Source: Metridium senile (lineage: Eukaryota > Cnidaria > Anthozoa > Actiniaria > Metridiidae). Taken from it: a stretch of DNA of 64,000 bases. Positions 1 through 14,600 of the stretch are shown here, piece by piece (position 1 is the first letter of the stretch; each line of letters starts with the position of its first letter). The stretch lies in contig OX459103.1 in the NCBI GenBank assembly GCA_949775045.1, positions 12,136,605-12,200,604 on the forward strand. Direction: 5' to 3'. The notes below the pieces were generated by a model. That model saw only the letters and a list, made by a program, of their open reading frames with translations. It was not told the DNA's origin and searched no databases. Position numbers and translations under genes: made by a program.

Positions 1-228
1 AGATTCTACATTGTTGATATTCTCGATATGTTTTGGTGGCCCTGGTTCCAGTAGTCGCACTGTAACTGTCGTTCATGACTTTTTTTGTAAAACGTGTAGA
101 CAAATTGTGTTTGATTGACTTAGGAGAATCGCCAACTCACTTCACAAACTCTGCTGGGAGCATAGTGATGAAATCAGTTGTGACAAGGATTTTTGAAACA
201 CCTAGTTAATATATATAAGTTGTCTTAC

Positions 229-397
229 CATTCATACTAATGGATGATACATGGTGGTGAGGCACTGTGGTTAATTGAAATGGACTTGACTCTCGTATAG
301 GAGACTTCAACCTCATTTTGGAAAACTTAGAGATGAAGGGGCTAGATTCCTCCTCGTCATTACTATCCCATCCAGACATGTTGTCTGATGGAATAAA
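229..397 (-). CDS. AGBL2: AGBL2-like exon 30 (last traced exon)
   Basis: Residues 1094-1149, with [20 protein letters not shown], ending at a GTAAGA donor with one base carried over. The next exon could be the short candidate near 138-152 (AG-flanked, followed by GTGAGT) or lie outside the window. Confidence 0.75.
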
Positions 398-3300
398 CTG
401 GAAGAAAATAAGATTGGACATGATCACATTTAAACCCTCTACTTATTATTTTCATTTTGTATTGTATAGGGGGGAAAGGGGGGGGGATCGGCAAAATTAC
501 CTCTTGTCTTTTCCAATTATTACCCAACCCCCTTTCCTCCTGGTTGGCAAAACTTTCATAAGCACCGTTTTTCCCACGCCAGTTCGCCTACGGATCATTA
601 CAGTTTCGCCTACGGATCAATACAGTACTAATCCATGGGCGAAACTGTATCGATCCGTGGAGAAAGACTAGTGTACTAATCCGTTGGCGAACAATTGTGG
701 GCGAAAGGGTCCGTGGGCGAAAGGGTCCGTGGGCGAAACAACCGGATACCGTGTGCTTTATGTTTTTCTTATAGTTCTATATCCCTCCTGAGTTAGTTGA
801 CATGTTCTAAGTGATCATAACTATCTAATGTCATACAAACCTGATTTTCTGGTTCTTCATTGAGTCTTTGTAATGCATAGCTAATTAGTTTTCTGATGAG
901 GAATACATTATAGACATCAGTCATGTTAAAAACATAATCAACCAACCTACCAACCAACCAATAGAGCAAACCAACCAACCACCAACCAACAGACCGACCC
1001 ATCAATCAACCAACCTACCAACCAACCAATAGAGCAAACCAACCAACCAACCACCAACCAACAGACCGACCCATCAATCAACCAACCTACCAACCAACCA
1101 ATAGAGCAAACCAACCAACCATCAAGCAACAGACCAACCCATCAATCAACCAACCTACCAACCAACCAATAGAGCAAACCAACCAACCATCAAGCAACAG
1201 ACCAACCCATCAATCAACCAACCTACCAACCAACCAATAGAGCAAACCAACCAACCATCAAGCAACAGACCAACCCATCAATCAACCAACCTACCAACCA
1301 ACCAATAGAGCAAACCAACCAACCAACCACCAACCAACAGACCGACCCATCAATCAACCAACCTACCAACCAACCAATAGAGCAAACCAACCAACCATCA
1401 AGCAACAGACCAACCCATCAATCAACCAACCTACCAACCAACCAATAGAGCAAACCAACCAACCACCAACAGACCGACCCATCAATCAACCAACCTACCA
1501 ACCAACCAATAGAGCAAACCAACCAACCACCAACCAACAGACCGACCCATCAATCAAACAACAAATCACACAACCAATCACCAACCAACTGATCACCCAA
1601 CAATCAATATTATGAACCAACCAAGTGACAGGCCGACCAAGGACATGCCAACTGACCAAGCAGCCAGCGCACAAGTCCCTTATTGCTATATCTATGCTAT
1701 TTCTTATTACCCAGGCTGCTCTTCAGGATCAACAACCATTGCCTTTAACTCTGATGGTGCCTTTCCCATGGTCCTTTGGTGGTGGTCTCTGTTGGTGCTA
1801 GTCGATGTTTGGTGGTCAGCAGTATGTTGATATGATATTTTCTGTTTGTTCTTGACTGTTTGTCTGTTAAGCGCTACATATACAGGGAAAGACTGGGCCG
1901 GGGAATCACTTGAAGACATGATTGTTGATGGTTTGAAGGCTGTATGATTTGTTGCCTAGATACACAATCAACCATTAGTAGACAAACAATATTACTATCC
2001 CTTATCACACTCATTTACAAAACTATTTGAACAAATAGGAGAATCTGTATGATGATGCAATGATTCAAAACCAACTGAGGCTGTATTGAGTCAGTAGTGA
2101 TGTATTAAATACTAGATCGTAAGCTATAAGTAAAGTTTATAGATCAAGTGGTGCAATTCTATGAATCTAATAGGCGATGTGCACGAGCGCCATTTTCTAG
2201 CACAAAGCATGATTGGAAACTGAGCCCTTGCATTACTTTATGACCGCAAAAAATAAAAATTTTAGCGGGCATTTGTAGTGATCATAAAAAAGTGCAAGTA
2301 CTCAGTTTCCCATCATACTTTGTTCTAGTAAATTGCGCTCGTGCACATCGCCTATTGGACAGTATCATCATTATTTATTCATGGTTTGATTTACTGCGGT
2401 TTTCGACTTTTTGCCAACTCAGACATTTCAATGGCTTTTTGTGAAAATACGTTTTTAGCTGCCGTCAATCAAAACTACTATCGGCACCTTTTAAATCCTT
2501 GATTGTCGGCAGCGAAATACGTTTTTAGCTGCCGTCAATCAAAACTAACTATCGGCACCTTTTAAATCCTTGATTGTCGGCAGCGAAATACGTATTTTAC
2601 AACAAGCCATTGGAATGTCTGAGTTCGCAGAAAGTCGAAAACTGCCGCAGAAAAAGGCTTTAGAAAACGTTTACTTGGCCACCACACCATGCTGACCAGG
2701 AATCATACCAGGAACAAGTGACAGACTAGTACAGTGGTACCTCTATTAAGCGATCACCCATTAAGAGGTCACCCTCTAATAGGCGGCCCCAATAAAAAGT
2801 CCCAAATCTATTCCTATACCTATTCTTTACCTATATTCAGCGGCCACTTTGGAAAGTCCCGAGGGTGACCACTTAATAGAGGTACCACTATAGTTTCCCT
2901 ATGTTACTTACTTGCTTGTCTTGTATATCTATTTCTGGCTGTCTAGTTGTATTCAGCCCACTAGTCATTGTAGTGTATTTACTCATTGGCTTGGAGGTGA
3001 TGTCTTTACTTATGACCCTTTCACGATCATGTTTTCTGGATATTTCTTTGAGAAATAAAACAGGCATTGTTAGTACAAACTAACAAACTAACATTTATGG
3101 AATAAGAGTAAGATTTCAACTAAGATTGAGGCTACTTCATTTCATAACGTACATGGTAGCTCTTATCACGGGTATTGACGGATGGACGGTATGGACGGTC
3201 CTTGACAGAGGCCAGATCATGACGATGATGATGAAGAAGAAAGGATTTCACAGCTGACTCGACGTTTGGGCCCGACCAGCTACTCCCAACGGCTAGCCGT

Positions 3301-6300
3301 TAATGGAGTATATAAACTTACTTACTTACTATTGTTTTGTGTGAGGAACAGCTGATGATTTGATTTTATCAGAAAAAGAAGCTGGCAAGCAGATTTGTTT
3401 GGCTATATCTCGGAAACAAATAAGTTACTCCCCAGTTACTCATGCACAAATCGGTTCACCTCCTATACCAGGTACCAATAAACACTTTTGTCAAAAAAGG
3501 TTGATCATGTGACAGTCAAACGGCGTTTGCTGAATCGGAAGGAATTGTAGCTATCATATCCTAATGTTTTGTTTTTCTGGATTGCTAAGACAGTTTCACC
3601 AATTTAAAGCTCTCTTTCACTAAATAAGATATAATGCTTGATACAATAAATATCCACCTCTATCAACTATCAAACCATACCAGGTTAAGGTTTATACTCT
3701 CGTTCTATAAATCCTTACCAGGTCGTCCTCGATACAATAACTGTTTATCTTCATTTCTCATCGTTTTGATAACTCCTATTCCTGGTGCGTTATTGTTCTC
3801 ACAGTGTGTCCCTGTAATTGGTAGGTTCTGAGATGATTTAGCCGCTGCAGTAATGTCCATGCTAGATGATCTAAGGTCCGTTATTGACTGGTGCCGTTTG
3901 GGCTGACTATGTAATTGTACCTGATATAAAACAACATTATACAATTTTAATAAACAGATATAATAAGCAACGGCTTTATCCGCATATCCAATAAATGTAG
4001 ATGATGTATGATGCCAGGTTTATGTACTGTCGCTTGCATCTACCCGTTAACGGTTGCGACTAAAACATGTTCTGTCTCGCAGTCAAACTTCAAAGATTGG
4101 CAACCGAAACTTCGCATGTTTGTAAACCACTGTCGTGAATAAATGCTAGAAATTTATAGATATGTACTGCACTTGCATCTATCCTTTAACAGGTGTGACC
4201 AAAATATATCGGCATATGCGAAATTTACCTCAACAAATTTAATTTATTTAGAGAATCGCATTAGGAGAGTGCGAAGTTTGGCTCCAAACTTTGGAAGTTT
4301 ACGTCTAGGCAGAACATGTTTTTTATCGTGGTCATTAACGGGTAGGTGCAAACGACGGTAGTCTTGAGAAAGATTGATGGTGTTGATGTCTAACGATCAT
4401 ACCTTCTACATCGATTACACCTGGGTTCAGACCATTCACTTTTATATCCAATAAAGTTTAATTAGTTATTATATAATTGATTTAGTTACTTGTTAGTGTT
4501 CTCAGTTTTCTTAGTTTCATTTAACCAACCTTAGAACTTGATAAGATCTTGCCATTGGTTCTATTCAATAAGGGGTTTCTCCATAAGGTTGATGGGCTTC
4601 CTGGTCTTAGTACAGGTACATCATATGAATCCCTGGACATTTGCTGCTCCATTTTATATCTACTATTATACATGGTGATCTTACGAGCCAAGTCTAATGC
4701 TGCTGAACCAACACGACCATCACTTCTAGATAGGGGAACAGTACAATCTAAGCAAGATAAATCATAAATACTATGATGAAATTTGTAACACTGTAAAAAC
4801 GTTAATTAAACTTTACTGACATATTGACAGCTACAAATTTCAATGTAGTTATACACCCATTACAAAAATCGTTGTCGTAAACAAAGCCACAGTCCACACT
4901 CTAAAGTCTGCAAAGGATGTCGTTATTTCGTCTCTTGTTATCGATTTATTCATAGCATATTTTGGTTGTAAGTGTTTGTGTTATATGACCATAACAAGTT
5001 ATTGTTGTGGTAGATATAAATATAAATATTTCTTTAAAAACGTGCAATGAATCATAAATTAAGGTAGTTCGGGACCCAGCCGTAATCACATAATTTCGTT
5101 TTTTAGCTTTTATTATTTTCCGATTTGAAAATCATGGGAACGTTATGCATTCACAAGACAAGCACATCATCTCTGCAAAAAATCTCCTGAATTTAGACCC
5201 GCATTCACGAGAAATCAAGATTTTTCGTTAAATTCATGATTTTTTCGCGTTCAAATCCCCGTCGTTTTAGTGTCGATTTTTGGAACTATAATGCGTCACA
5301 TGAATTAGTATTTTGAGCAAGAATTACGAATTAAACTGGTCATAATTAGCTTTACATCGATTCTAGAGATATTAGCGGACCAAAAAATGTTAAAGTTTGT
5401 TTCGATAATCTTATAGGGAACTAGTTACCAGTCCCGCACGGACAAAAAACAGGTTCACGAAATATACATTTTAAAGGGTTTTCGTGCTATAACTCGGAAA
5501 AGAGCGAGGTGTCACCCCATTTTTATTTTATAGATGGATTTCCCTTATCACAACTCTTCATTCCGTGAAATAAAAATGATATCGTTTTCGAGCGCAAAAT
5601 GTGGTATTTTTCACATTTTGAGTTTATTTTTGCATCAAAATTCTCGACATGCACGTACTTTTCGCAGTATTTTTTTGCCCAAAGGATTTTCTTGAGTAAA
5701 ACATGGCAAATAATATGCTTGTTAGGAAAGTGCCTTTGTTTTGCAAATGCTTGTTAAAAAGTTTGTTATCGGGAAAAATAGAATGACTAGCGTTTTATGT
5801 TTCAAATTCCGACAATTTTTGTCACAAAAAATGACCAAAATGGGCCCCAGTCTACCGCCCTTATCTTCGAAACGAGAAAGGTGACCCATTATTTTTATTT
5901 TAGTTTTGAACTTAACTTAGTTTGTTCTTTTTACATGAGAAGTTTTAAAAAGATCTAACGATAGAATCTATGACGCCCGAACTACCTTAAGTCCATGTAA
6001 CCGACATCCTTTGCAGCCATTAGATTGTGGACTGTAGCAACGATTTTTGAAATAGGTGTAAATATCAAATACCCAGTCAGCACTACTTGTAATTATTTAT
6101 AGTTTATCATATTTTGATGACATCACATGAAAACCAAGAATAGATCAGCTATACATACCTGTGTTTTTTTCAAGTTGTTTTGCTAGATAGCTGACAGTAA
6201 AGTTGCCTTCTTCTTCACTTGGTTGCAACATACCACCACTATCAGTGGACCAACGGGTTATACTACAACAATCAATATATCACCATAAAATACATACCAC

Positions 6301-8537
6301 CACTATCAGTGGACCAACAGGTTATACTACAACAAACAATATATCACCATAAAATACATACCACCACTATCAGTGGACCAACAGGTTATACTACAACAAA
6401 CAATATATCACCATAAAATACATACCACCACTATCAGTGGACCAACGGGTTATACTACAACAAACAATATATCACCATAAAATACACACCACCACTATCA
6501 GTGGACCAACAGGTTATACTACAACAAACAATATATCACCATAAAATACATACCACCACTATCAGTGGACCAACAGGTTATACTACAACAAACAATATAT
6601 CACCATAAAATACATACCACCACTATCAGTGGACCAACGGGTTATACCACAACAATCAATATTTAAAATAACTGTAAGTTTTTATTGACTAATAGATCTT
6701 TCCCACATGACTTATCATGAAACAATAGTTTCAATCTATACTGGTCAGAGGATGGTCACTCCTTTGCAGTGCATCATAAATAAAAATAAAAATTTGTTCA
6801 GTCGAGGTTCAACTGTCATGACTTTTTCATGGGTAGGGTTCAACAATGCTGAAGCCGCCATGCAACATTGATTTAGTGGGGAGGGGGACAATTTTATAGA
6901 CCAAAATACGTTTTTGTGCAGTTTGTATTCAAAAAACACATTTTGTCAAACTTTTTGTCCAATTTGACTCAGTCTATGGGAGAATTGTTTTATGCATTTG
7001 TAATCCTTTTTTCAGATTAACTGGAAACCGACTGAGCAATAGTTGGTCTGGTCATCAGTTCTTTATCAATTTTAGAAGTTATTAATAAAATTTATCCACA
7101 AAATTTGGTTTTTGTTGTTTTCTTGCCAATGTCTAGTTTGCAGTCTTTTTCTGACTTGGGGGGGGGGGGGGGGGGGAGGGGGGTGGAGATGGGGGGTCGG
7201 CAAAATCTTGTGCTGTCTTTCCAAATATTACGCTACTCCCCCCCCCCCCCCCTCCCCCTTCCTGGTTGGTAAAAAATATCATGCCCCCTATATTTGCCCA
7301 GTTTATTACTAAAGATGCATAAAATTAGTAACAACACCCCCTACATAGCTTTCGAAAATAATGTGACCCTCCCACCCTTAATATTGCCAACCCCCATACA
7401 CTAATCAATGAAAGCCCCCTTAGGTTGTCTTACCTCCCTCTTCTATTGCCTGAAGTAAGAGCATCTTTCAAGTGACTGCCATCAGTGTAGCCAAAGTGTG
7501 GTATATCTAATAGGACAGCAATATTTTATCCTTCTAATATTAGGATACCTAAAGCTATGTGAGTAAGAAGCCTCACTGGTAATAATAGGGTAATGCATTT
7601 TATAGAGGATTGAGCATCAGTGTGATCCAAACTTGTATATCTGAGGCTTTGTCGACCCTCCCTAAGCAATTTGTGAGTGTGGACAAATATCAAAAAATTC
7701 CAAGCAAACCATGAAAAAATGAATTTTCTCTGAATTGAGCCTTTCCATGTGCAAATACGCCATCTTCAAAATTATTTAAGACCCTAATTGTTGGTGCAGT
7801 TTTTTTCAAATGGCGGCACTCGACAGGAAGACCCCAGTGAAGGCTGAATTATCACATCACAATATGTAGACCAGGGTCTACACTTGGAGCACCGCCATTT
7901 TTTAATTTTATTTGGGGGGGGGGGGGGGGGGGGGAGATGAGTGTGGGGACGAGGTTGTAAACTTGGCCAAACAAGGAAACATGGTGGAAATTAAACATGG
8001 GTCATGTAAGCCTGGAATTGGCTATGCAATTAGTTGTTTTATTGGAATTGAAAAAATTATATGTATTATATTCAAACCTGCTCTTATGTCTGATACCAAC
8101 AAACCACCCATCATATAGGCGCTAGTTACTGCCTCAAGGTAAGCTGCCTGGAATGAACACAACATATGTAAAACAACTTGTAACTTAAGAATATACCAGA
8201 ATCTGATTTTTTTCACTCTCCATCTCAGCAATATGTTCTGGATGGACATCCTTTGAAAAAAGCACCTTTCTTTCCAATTGGAAATTTTCAAAAATCTTGG
8301 ACTTTCAAAAATCTTGACGTAATACAAAATTTTGTCCTTCTCTTTTTGGTGAATAATAGTATTTATTTATATATTTAAAAATGGACGTCAGGAGGGTCCA
8401 GTTGATAAAGGTTTGCCTACAATTCCTCCAGGTTTGTCTAACCAGAAAATCATTTACCATTTGCAAACAAATTTCGAACTGGATGGATTTGATGTAAACC
8501 ACCCAAGATTTACAGTTTTCCAAAAGCACAAAATAAT

Positions 8538-8589
<52 letters not shown>

Positions 8590-8608
8590 CAACAACAACA
8601 ACAACAAC

Positions 8609-8640
<32 letters not shown>

Positions 8641-11600
8641 CAACAACAATAATAATAATAATAATAATAGTCCGCTTGTTAATGTAACTATGATACACAA
8701 AAGAAAAGAAAACTTGCCATAATAATAATAATTAACAATTATTCGCCGAAGGCGAAGTGATTATCAGTGAATATTTACCGAGCGGTGAGTCTTCGAGCTG
8801 CGAGGTAAATATTCACCGATAATCACTTCGCCTGAGGCGAATAATCGTTTTAGTATAAATACTAAGGTGATTATTTCAAAAAAGAAAGAAGGAAACAGCA
8901 TTGAAAGTGAAAATATTTTATTTTTTAAAAGCGCGGCCGTTACGCGTAAAAATTGTAAACTTTGTCTTGCATATAATGACAAAAAAAAACAACGTGAAAA
9001 TTTACTATGATACCTTTAAATAGCTTGACACCAAACTTAGTAGCTTCTTTTGTCGATTTTGGGACAGCATTTTCTTTAAAGTTTTCAATTTCATCTTTGC
9101 TAACAGTGACAAAACAACTACTGGCAGCCATTTTGTCCGAAAAGGTGATTATCGGCTGATAATCCGAGATAGCAAACCAATCAGAGCGCGCGATTTTGTA
9201 TAATCACCTTTGTATTTATACTAATACTCATTAATAACTATTCATCACTGATCTTGGCGGGATAATAAAAAAATATAAAACTATTTAAAGCTAAGACGAT
9301 TATTATAAGTTAGACACTGATTTTAAAAAAATAATGTTTAAGTTGAGTTTTAAACAACAAACATAAACTGTGTATGGATCTAAAGTTAACATGGCAATGC
9401 TACAGTCAGTATTACTGCAACCAAAAGATTTTGACAGATATTTCTCTTCCATGAATATTTTGACACTGATCCAATTTTGTAAGCGCATTGAGTTTTTAAA
9501 ATGCGCTATAAGCACCTAGTATAAATAAATAAATATATTGTACTTACCCCTTTGTTATTAGCAGCATGTTCTTTGCAAAGGCGCATAGGTGATGATGGAC
9601 TACATGCAGCATTGTGACTGTCATGCTTTGGTGAATGACAGCTGTCATGTTTTTGACGAGAGCGAGGACGGTTGGCCTTGGTATGCTATGAGCAAAATTA
9701 TAAAACTGATTAATAATAATTCATGACAAATTTACAAAGGAAATTATAACCGTGATGAATGAATCCTGATATGTACAGGATCGCCCTAATGTTGCACATG
9801 TCAAATTTTAACTTGTAATTTCTTGTCCAAATTCTATTTTAAATATTATGATAGATGTAACCTAGACTTTTATACGTAATATACAATATTAGTTTCAACT
9901 CATACTGTACATAATTATTTCATTTTTACCTTTTTATAAGACATCTTTGCTTCAGGCTGTAGATACACCAAGATAGACAAATAGAAGAGGAAAAAAACAA
10001 GACAGTATTAAATATACACATGGGTGGCATAGTGGTTTCCACTCTCACTGCACTGGTCCAGGTTTGAGTCCCAGCTCAAGCATGGAAAATGAATTATAAA
10101 TATTATGTGAATTGAGTTTGTTTAATGTATTGTTCTCTACCATATAACCACAAGGTATGTACTCCAGTTTTACAGAGTTCCCCCAAAGATCAACAAGTTT
10201 GCTTCAAGGTCGGGTTATTGTAAGTATAGAAAGTAGTGTGATTGTAACTATAGAACATATATAGTGGGGTGTATGTGTGTAAGAGACAGAAGGCTGACAT
10301 TAGCACTGTGCTGTCAATATGTCATTAGCCTGCAAATAAAAGATTATTTTGTGCATTTCTTTTCTTTTTGAAGACCATATCAAAACTTCCTCAAAAATAA
10401 CCATTGATATTTATTCGATTGATTGCAATTTCTTTCATGATAATGATGTTATTTTCAAGCAAACTGTCAGTAATTGGTGACGATAGGAACTATATATACA
10501 CACTTTCCGAGAAAGTTTGTCACCCGTGAAAAGCACACAAGCTAGTGGCGCAAAGGACCATGGATCAGTTCAGAAACAAAATGTGCATTCGGAACGCCTT
10601 TCTTGTTGTTTGATAAGTCAAAATGGACAATTCTCAATAACATATTGACAAGTGTAGCAATGTGGCCATGAAATCCCTGCTTTCTAATAAAGTATACATA
10701 GGTAACCCATAATCCCCTGCGCTACTAGCTTGTAGGCTTTTCACTTCACTGGTGACAAAGTTTCTCGGAAAGGGTGTATACCTATTTTCAAAAATCACAG
10801 ACAAAGCCACAGTCCACACTCTGAAGCCTGCAAAGGATGTCGGTATTTCTTCTCTTGTTATCGATATTCTCATAGCATATTTTGGTTGTATGTGTATGTG
10901 TTATATGACCATAACAAGTTGTTGCAGTGGTAAATATAAATACGAATATTACTTTAAAAAACATGCAATAAATCACAAATTATGTCCATGTAACCGACAT
11001 CCTTTACAGGCTTTAGAGTGTGGACTGTAGCTTCGGCTGCGACAACGATTATTGAATTAGGTGTATATGAAAACCAGTTACCAGTTCAGGCTTAGGAACA
11101 TCAGTCACAAGGACATCCTTTATTTTCATAGCTTTGGCTCTTCTTTTATTCCTTTCCTTCCTTGATCTGAGCTTCTTCTTCTTAGAAAGCTATAAATAGT
11201 AAATTGTATTAGACTCATTACAGCGATTTCACATTACACATCTTAACATGATGAGTAAAATAACATGCTAATGAGCAGTAGCACATGAACAATTTAACAC
11301 AAATTAGATTTTTTCATTATATCTGATAGGTTTTTACAGCGCAACGCGTAAAAGTATGGCCACTGATAATGTATTCGCATACTTCTGTCTCGCAATCGAT
11401 CCAATCAGCGACAAGATAACACAATCCTACAACGCTGATTGGATCGATGGCGAGACAGAAGTATGCGAATACATTATCAGTGACCATACTTTTACGCGTT
11501 GCGCTGTAAAATTCTTTCTGATAAAAAACAGACAAATAAGTGAGAAAACAAACATAATAATGAACATACCAAATGAATAAATTAATAATTATTGTTAGTA

Positions 11601-14600
11601 TAAATATACAAGTGATTATAGAAAATTGTATGTGCTGATTGGTCTAGAAATGCACATTTGCTTGATAATCGCCTAGTATACAGCATTCCACACACTTTTA
11701 GAAATAAGAAATTAACAATTTTTCTTCATAAAAAGCTGATTATTTTTCTTTTTTGAAATAATCACTTGTTTATTTATACTAAAACAATTATCCCCCTCAG
11801 GCTCATTGAATATCGGTGAATAATAACCTTGACTATGTCTCTGTTATATTATTCACTGATATTCACTGAGCCTTTGGCAGATCATTGTTAAGTAGGGACT
11901 GCCAGTTGTTTTATTTAAAAAAAAAATGCATTTTATAACTGGTCTACCACAGGTAGCCCAGTAACAGTACCTGGTTATACTGTATTGAATGAGGTGCATA
12001 TATAAGATGCATAGGAAGACCATCTGATACTGAACTATCTGAACCACCAGTACTACAAAGCAAACAGAGTATACTGACACATAACTACACTGTCATTAGT
12101 TTAGTAATTTAGTGAAATAGGAATAAATCAAAAGACAAAAGAAGACAAATCAAACTTAAGCCTTTCTTTTGTTATTTGTTTCTTACTAAATGTTCTTTTT
12201 ACATGTAACAACATTCTTGCCATTAGGTGTAAACTACAGAAGCTATTTTTTGTCAAAAGAAAAAGGAACACACAGAACAGTTGCAGATTCAAACTGGTCA
12301 GCAATTAAAATGGATTTTAGCAGGAAGGATGAGAGGGTAGGGAAGTGGGGGAGGGGGATTTGGGGTTACTTTCTTGAAGATATGACTACTCAAACGGGAT
12401 GCAATTAATGGGACTGGCCAACTGAATCACCTCCTTGAATCTGTGCCTAATCAAGTGTAATAGACCTCCTTACCTTCCTTGTTTACCTATTTCAGATCAT
12501 GTGATGCTACCCTTTGGAGTTGTTTCTTTCACATGTAAATGTTATGCTACCCTTTGGAGTTGTTTCTTTCACATGTAAATGTTATGCTACCCTTTGGAGT
12601 TGTTTCTTTCACATGTAAATGTTATAACACGTTCATCATAAAAGAACAATTCTCAAGGGAATGACACATGGTCTGAAATGGGCAATTTACATTACAGAGG
12701 TAATTTATAAAGAGGTAGAGTAAAGTAAAGTATTAGTAATAGTATTAGTAAGTATTAGTAATATTTTGTCATACCTTGATTCCATATCAGATGAATAGTC
12801 AGCATTCAAGTCTATATCAGAGATGGTCATGTTAGGTGCTGCTATACCCTTTTCTTTCATCTTCTGTAGTATATCAGTCTTATACTTCTCTTCTAGTTCT
12901 CTCAGTAACATGATATACTGTAATCACAAGAATAGTTCTCTTAGTATACAGCTATTTCAAAAACGTTGAATACTGAATAGTGCAAACTGAATAGTGCATT
13001 GTAAGACCGAAATGCATTTTGGGTCATGTAATATTGTTTGAAGTAAAATAAATAATAATTAGGTATTTTATTAGTCGGGCTAGAGGGCATGTCATCTGTT
13101 ATGTCGCGTATAGGCCCCCATGATGATTTGGGAACGAACACAGGAAGCCCAAAGTCAAGTGTTAAATCAAACTACCATGGAATGTTCATTCTATCTTAAA
13201 TTTAGAATTGTTAAGCCTCCTGTGTTGATTTTATGACTAGCCCGACTTCACGCTCATAGAGCGTCCAGTTCTTAATGTATTCCATTCAAAACAATGTACA
13301 AACTTGTTATGGGGAGTAAATATCACTGTATACATATATATATTATTTGAAATTAATGAGACCCACAATGCCCTTTGGTCTTGGAATACACTATTCAGTA
13401 TTCAACGTTTTTTGAAATAGCTGTATACTAGAATCCGCAATATGAGTGATAGCATAGATATGTCTTCAAAAGAGAGGTCAATTATCAAGGCATTAATAAT
13501 CAGGAGAAATTGACAAAAGAAATCAGTGTGTAGTCTGTAATAATGCCTTCATGTTGAGCTGGGCCAGTGTATCAAAATAGAGTTGATGTAATATATTTAT
13601 GTATGAAGTATACATCTAAAGCTACATATAATTGGCAAGAAAATCATTTGTTTCAAAAATGTGCACAATCATCACTTTCCTTCAAATGGTAGTATGATGA
13701 TTCAAATGGTAGTATGTTGATTCAAATATTCATTTTAAGTCTTTTAAATAACATATATAATATTCATATATAGATTGAAGTACCTTTGTGTCATCAGGAT
13801 CACAGTAATCTAACAGTGTATCACATATATGATATCCCATGGCCTCTAGGTCTACTGTATTAAAATGAAATCCATTCCTTTTACCAAGAGATGATCCACA
13901 AAATGTAGCCTAATAAACAACATCAAGCATTAACTTTAAGCCTGGTTTACAAATATAATGGCTACGATCACCAGGATCACCAGGATCGCTGTCAGTGATA
14001 GTTCACATTCAACTCGCCTACAGACAAACTCGCCAACACAAACTCGCCACCAAAAATAGTTGTTTTTGTGGTGGCAAGTGTATCTGTAGGCGAGTTGACC
14101 TGTAACCGCTGTGATGGCACTTTTGTATTGGCAATAATTATTATAACAAAAATATTACATAATAATGGACAAAATATATCTGAACATGAAAAATCAGTGT
14201 CAATTTTGTTTAATCACAATTAAGAAATTTGAGCTATATTCTGATAGCTAAACATGATCATTCACAGCGATTGTATGGAAACCATGCTTTAGTGGCATAT
14301 ATACATTGCAGCTGTGATAGCTCTTCACATCCAATGTAACGTTAACTTACTGGATTTACTAGACAGTAGGGTTATATTATAATGGTTCACTGCTGTCAAT
14401 CATAATGAAGGAATGAAATGGACACATAAAGGCCTGGGCAAACAGTTTCAACATTTGCTTCAACATCTGTTCGATTTTGTTGCATGGCAATGTTTAAACG
14501 CTTTTAAACTCTTTCAACATTTTTGAAACATGTTGAATCGATGTTGAAATGAATTGATGTTGAAAGAGTTTAAAAGTGTTTAAACATTGCAATTCAACAA

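Noticed and set aside
793..1405. Trp/Leu/Gly-rich reading frames over the CCAACC array
   Set aside because: They are translations of a minisatellite; the real coding piece here is the 52-base exon at 841-892.
7912..8118. Plus-strand ORF starting in a G-run
   Set aside because: Starts in poly-G and overlaps exon 22 antisense.
8305..8700. Poly-Leu/poly-Ile ORFs
   Set aside because: Translation of an AAT/AAC microsatellite.
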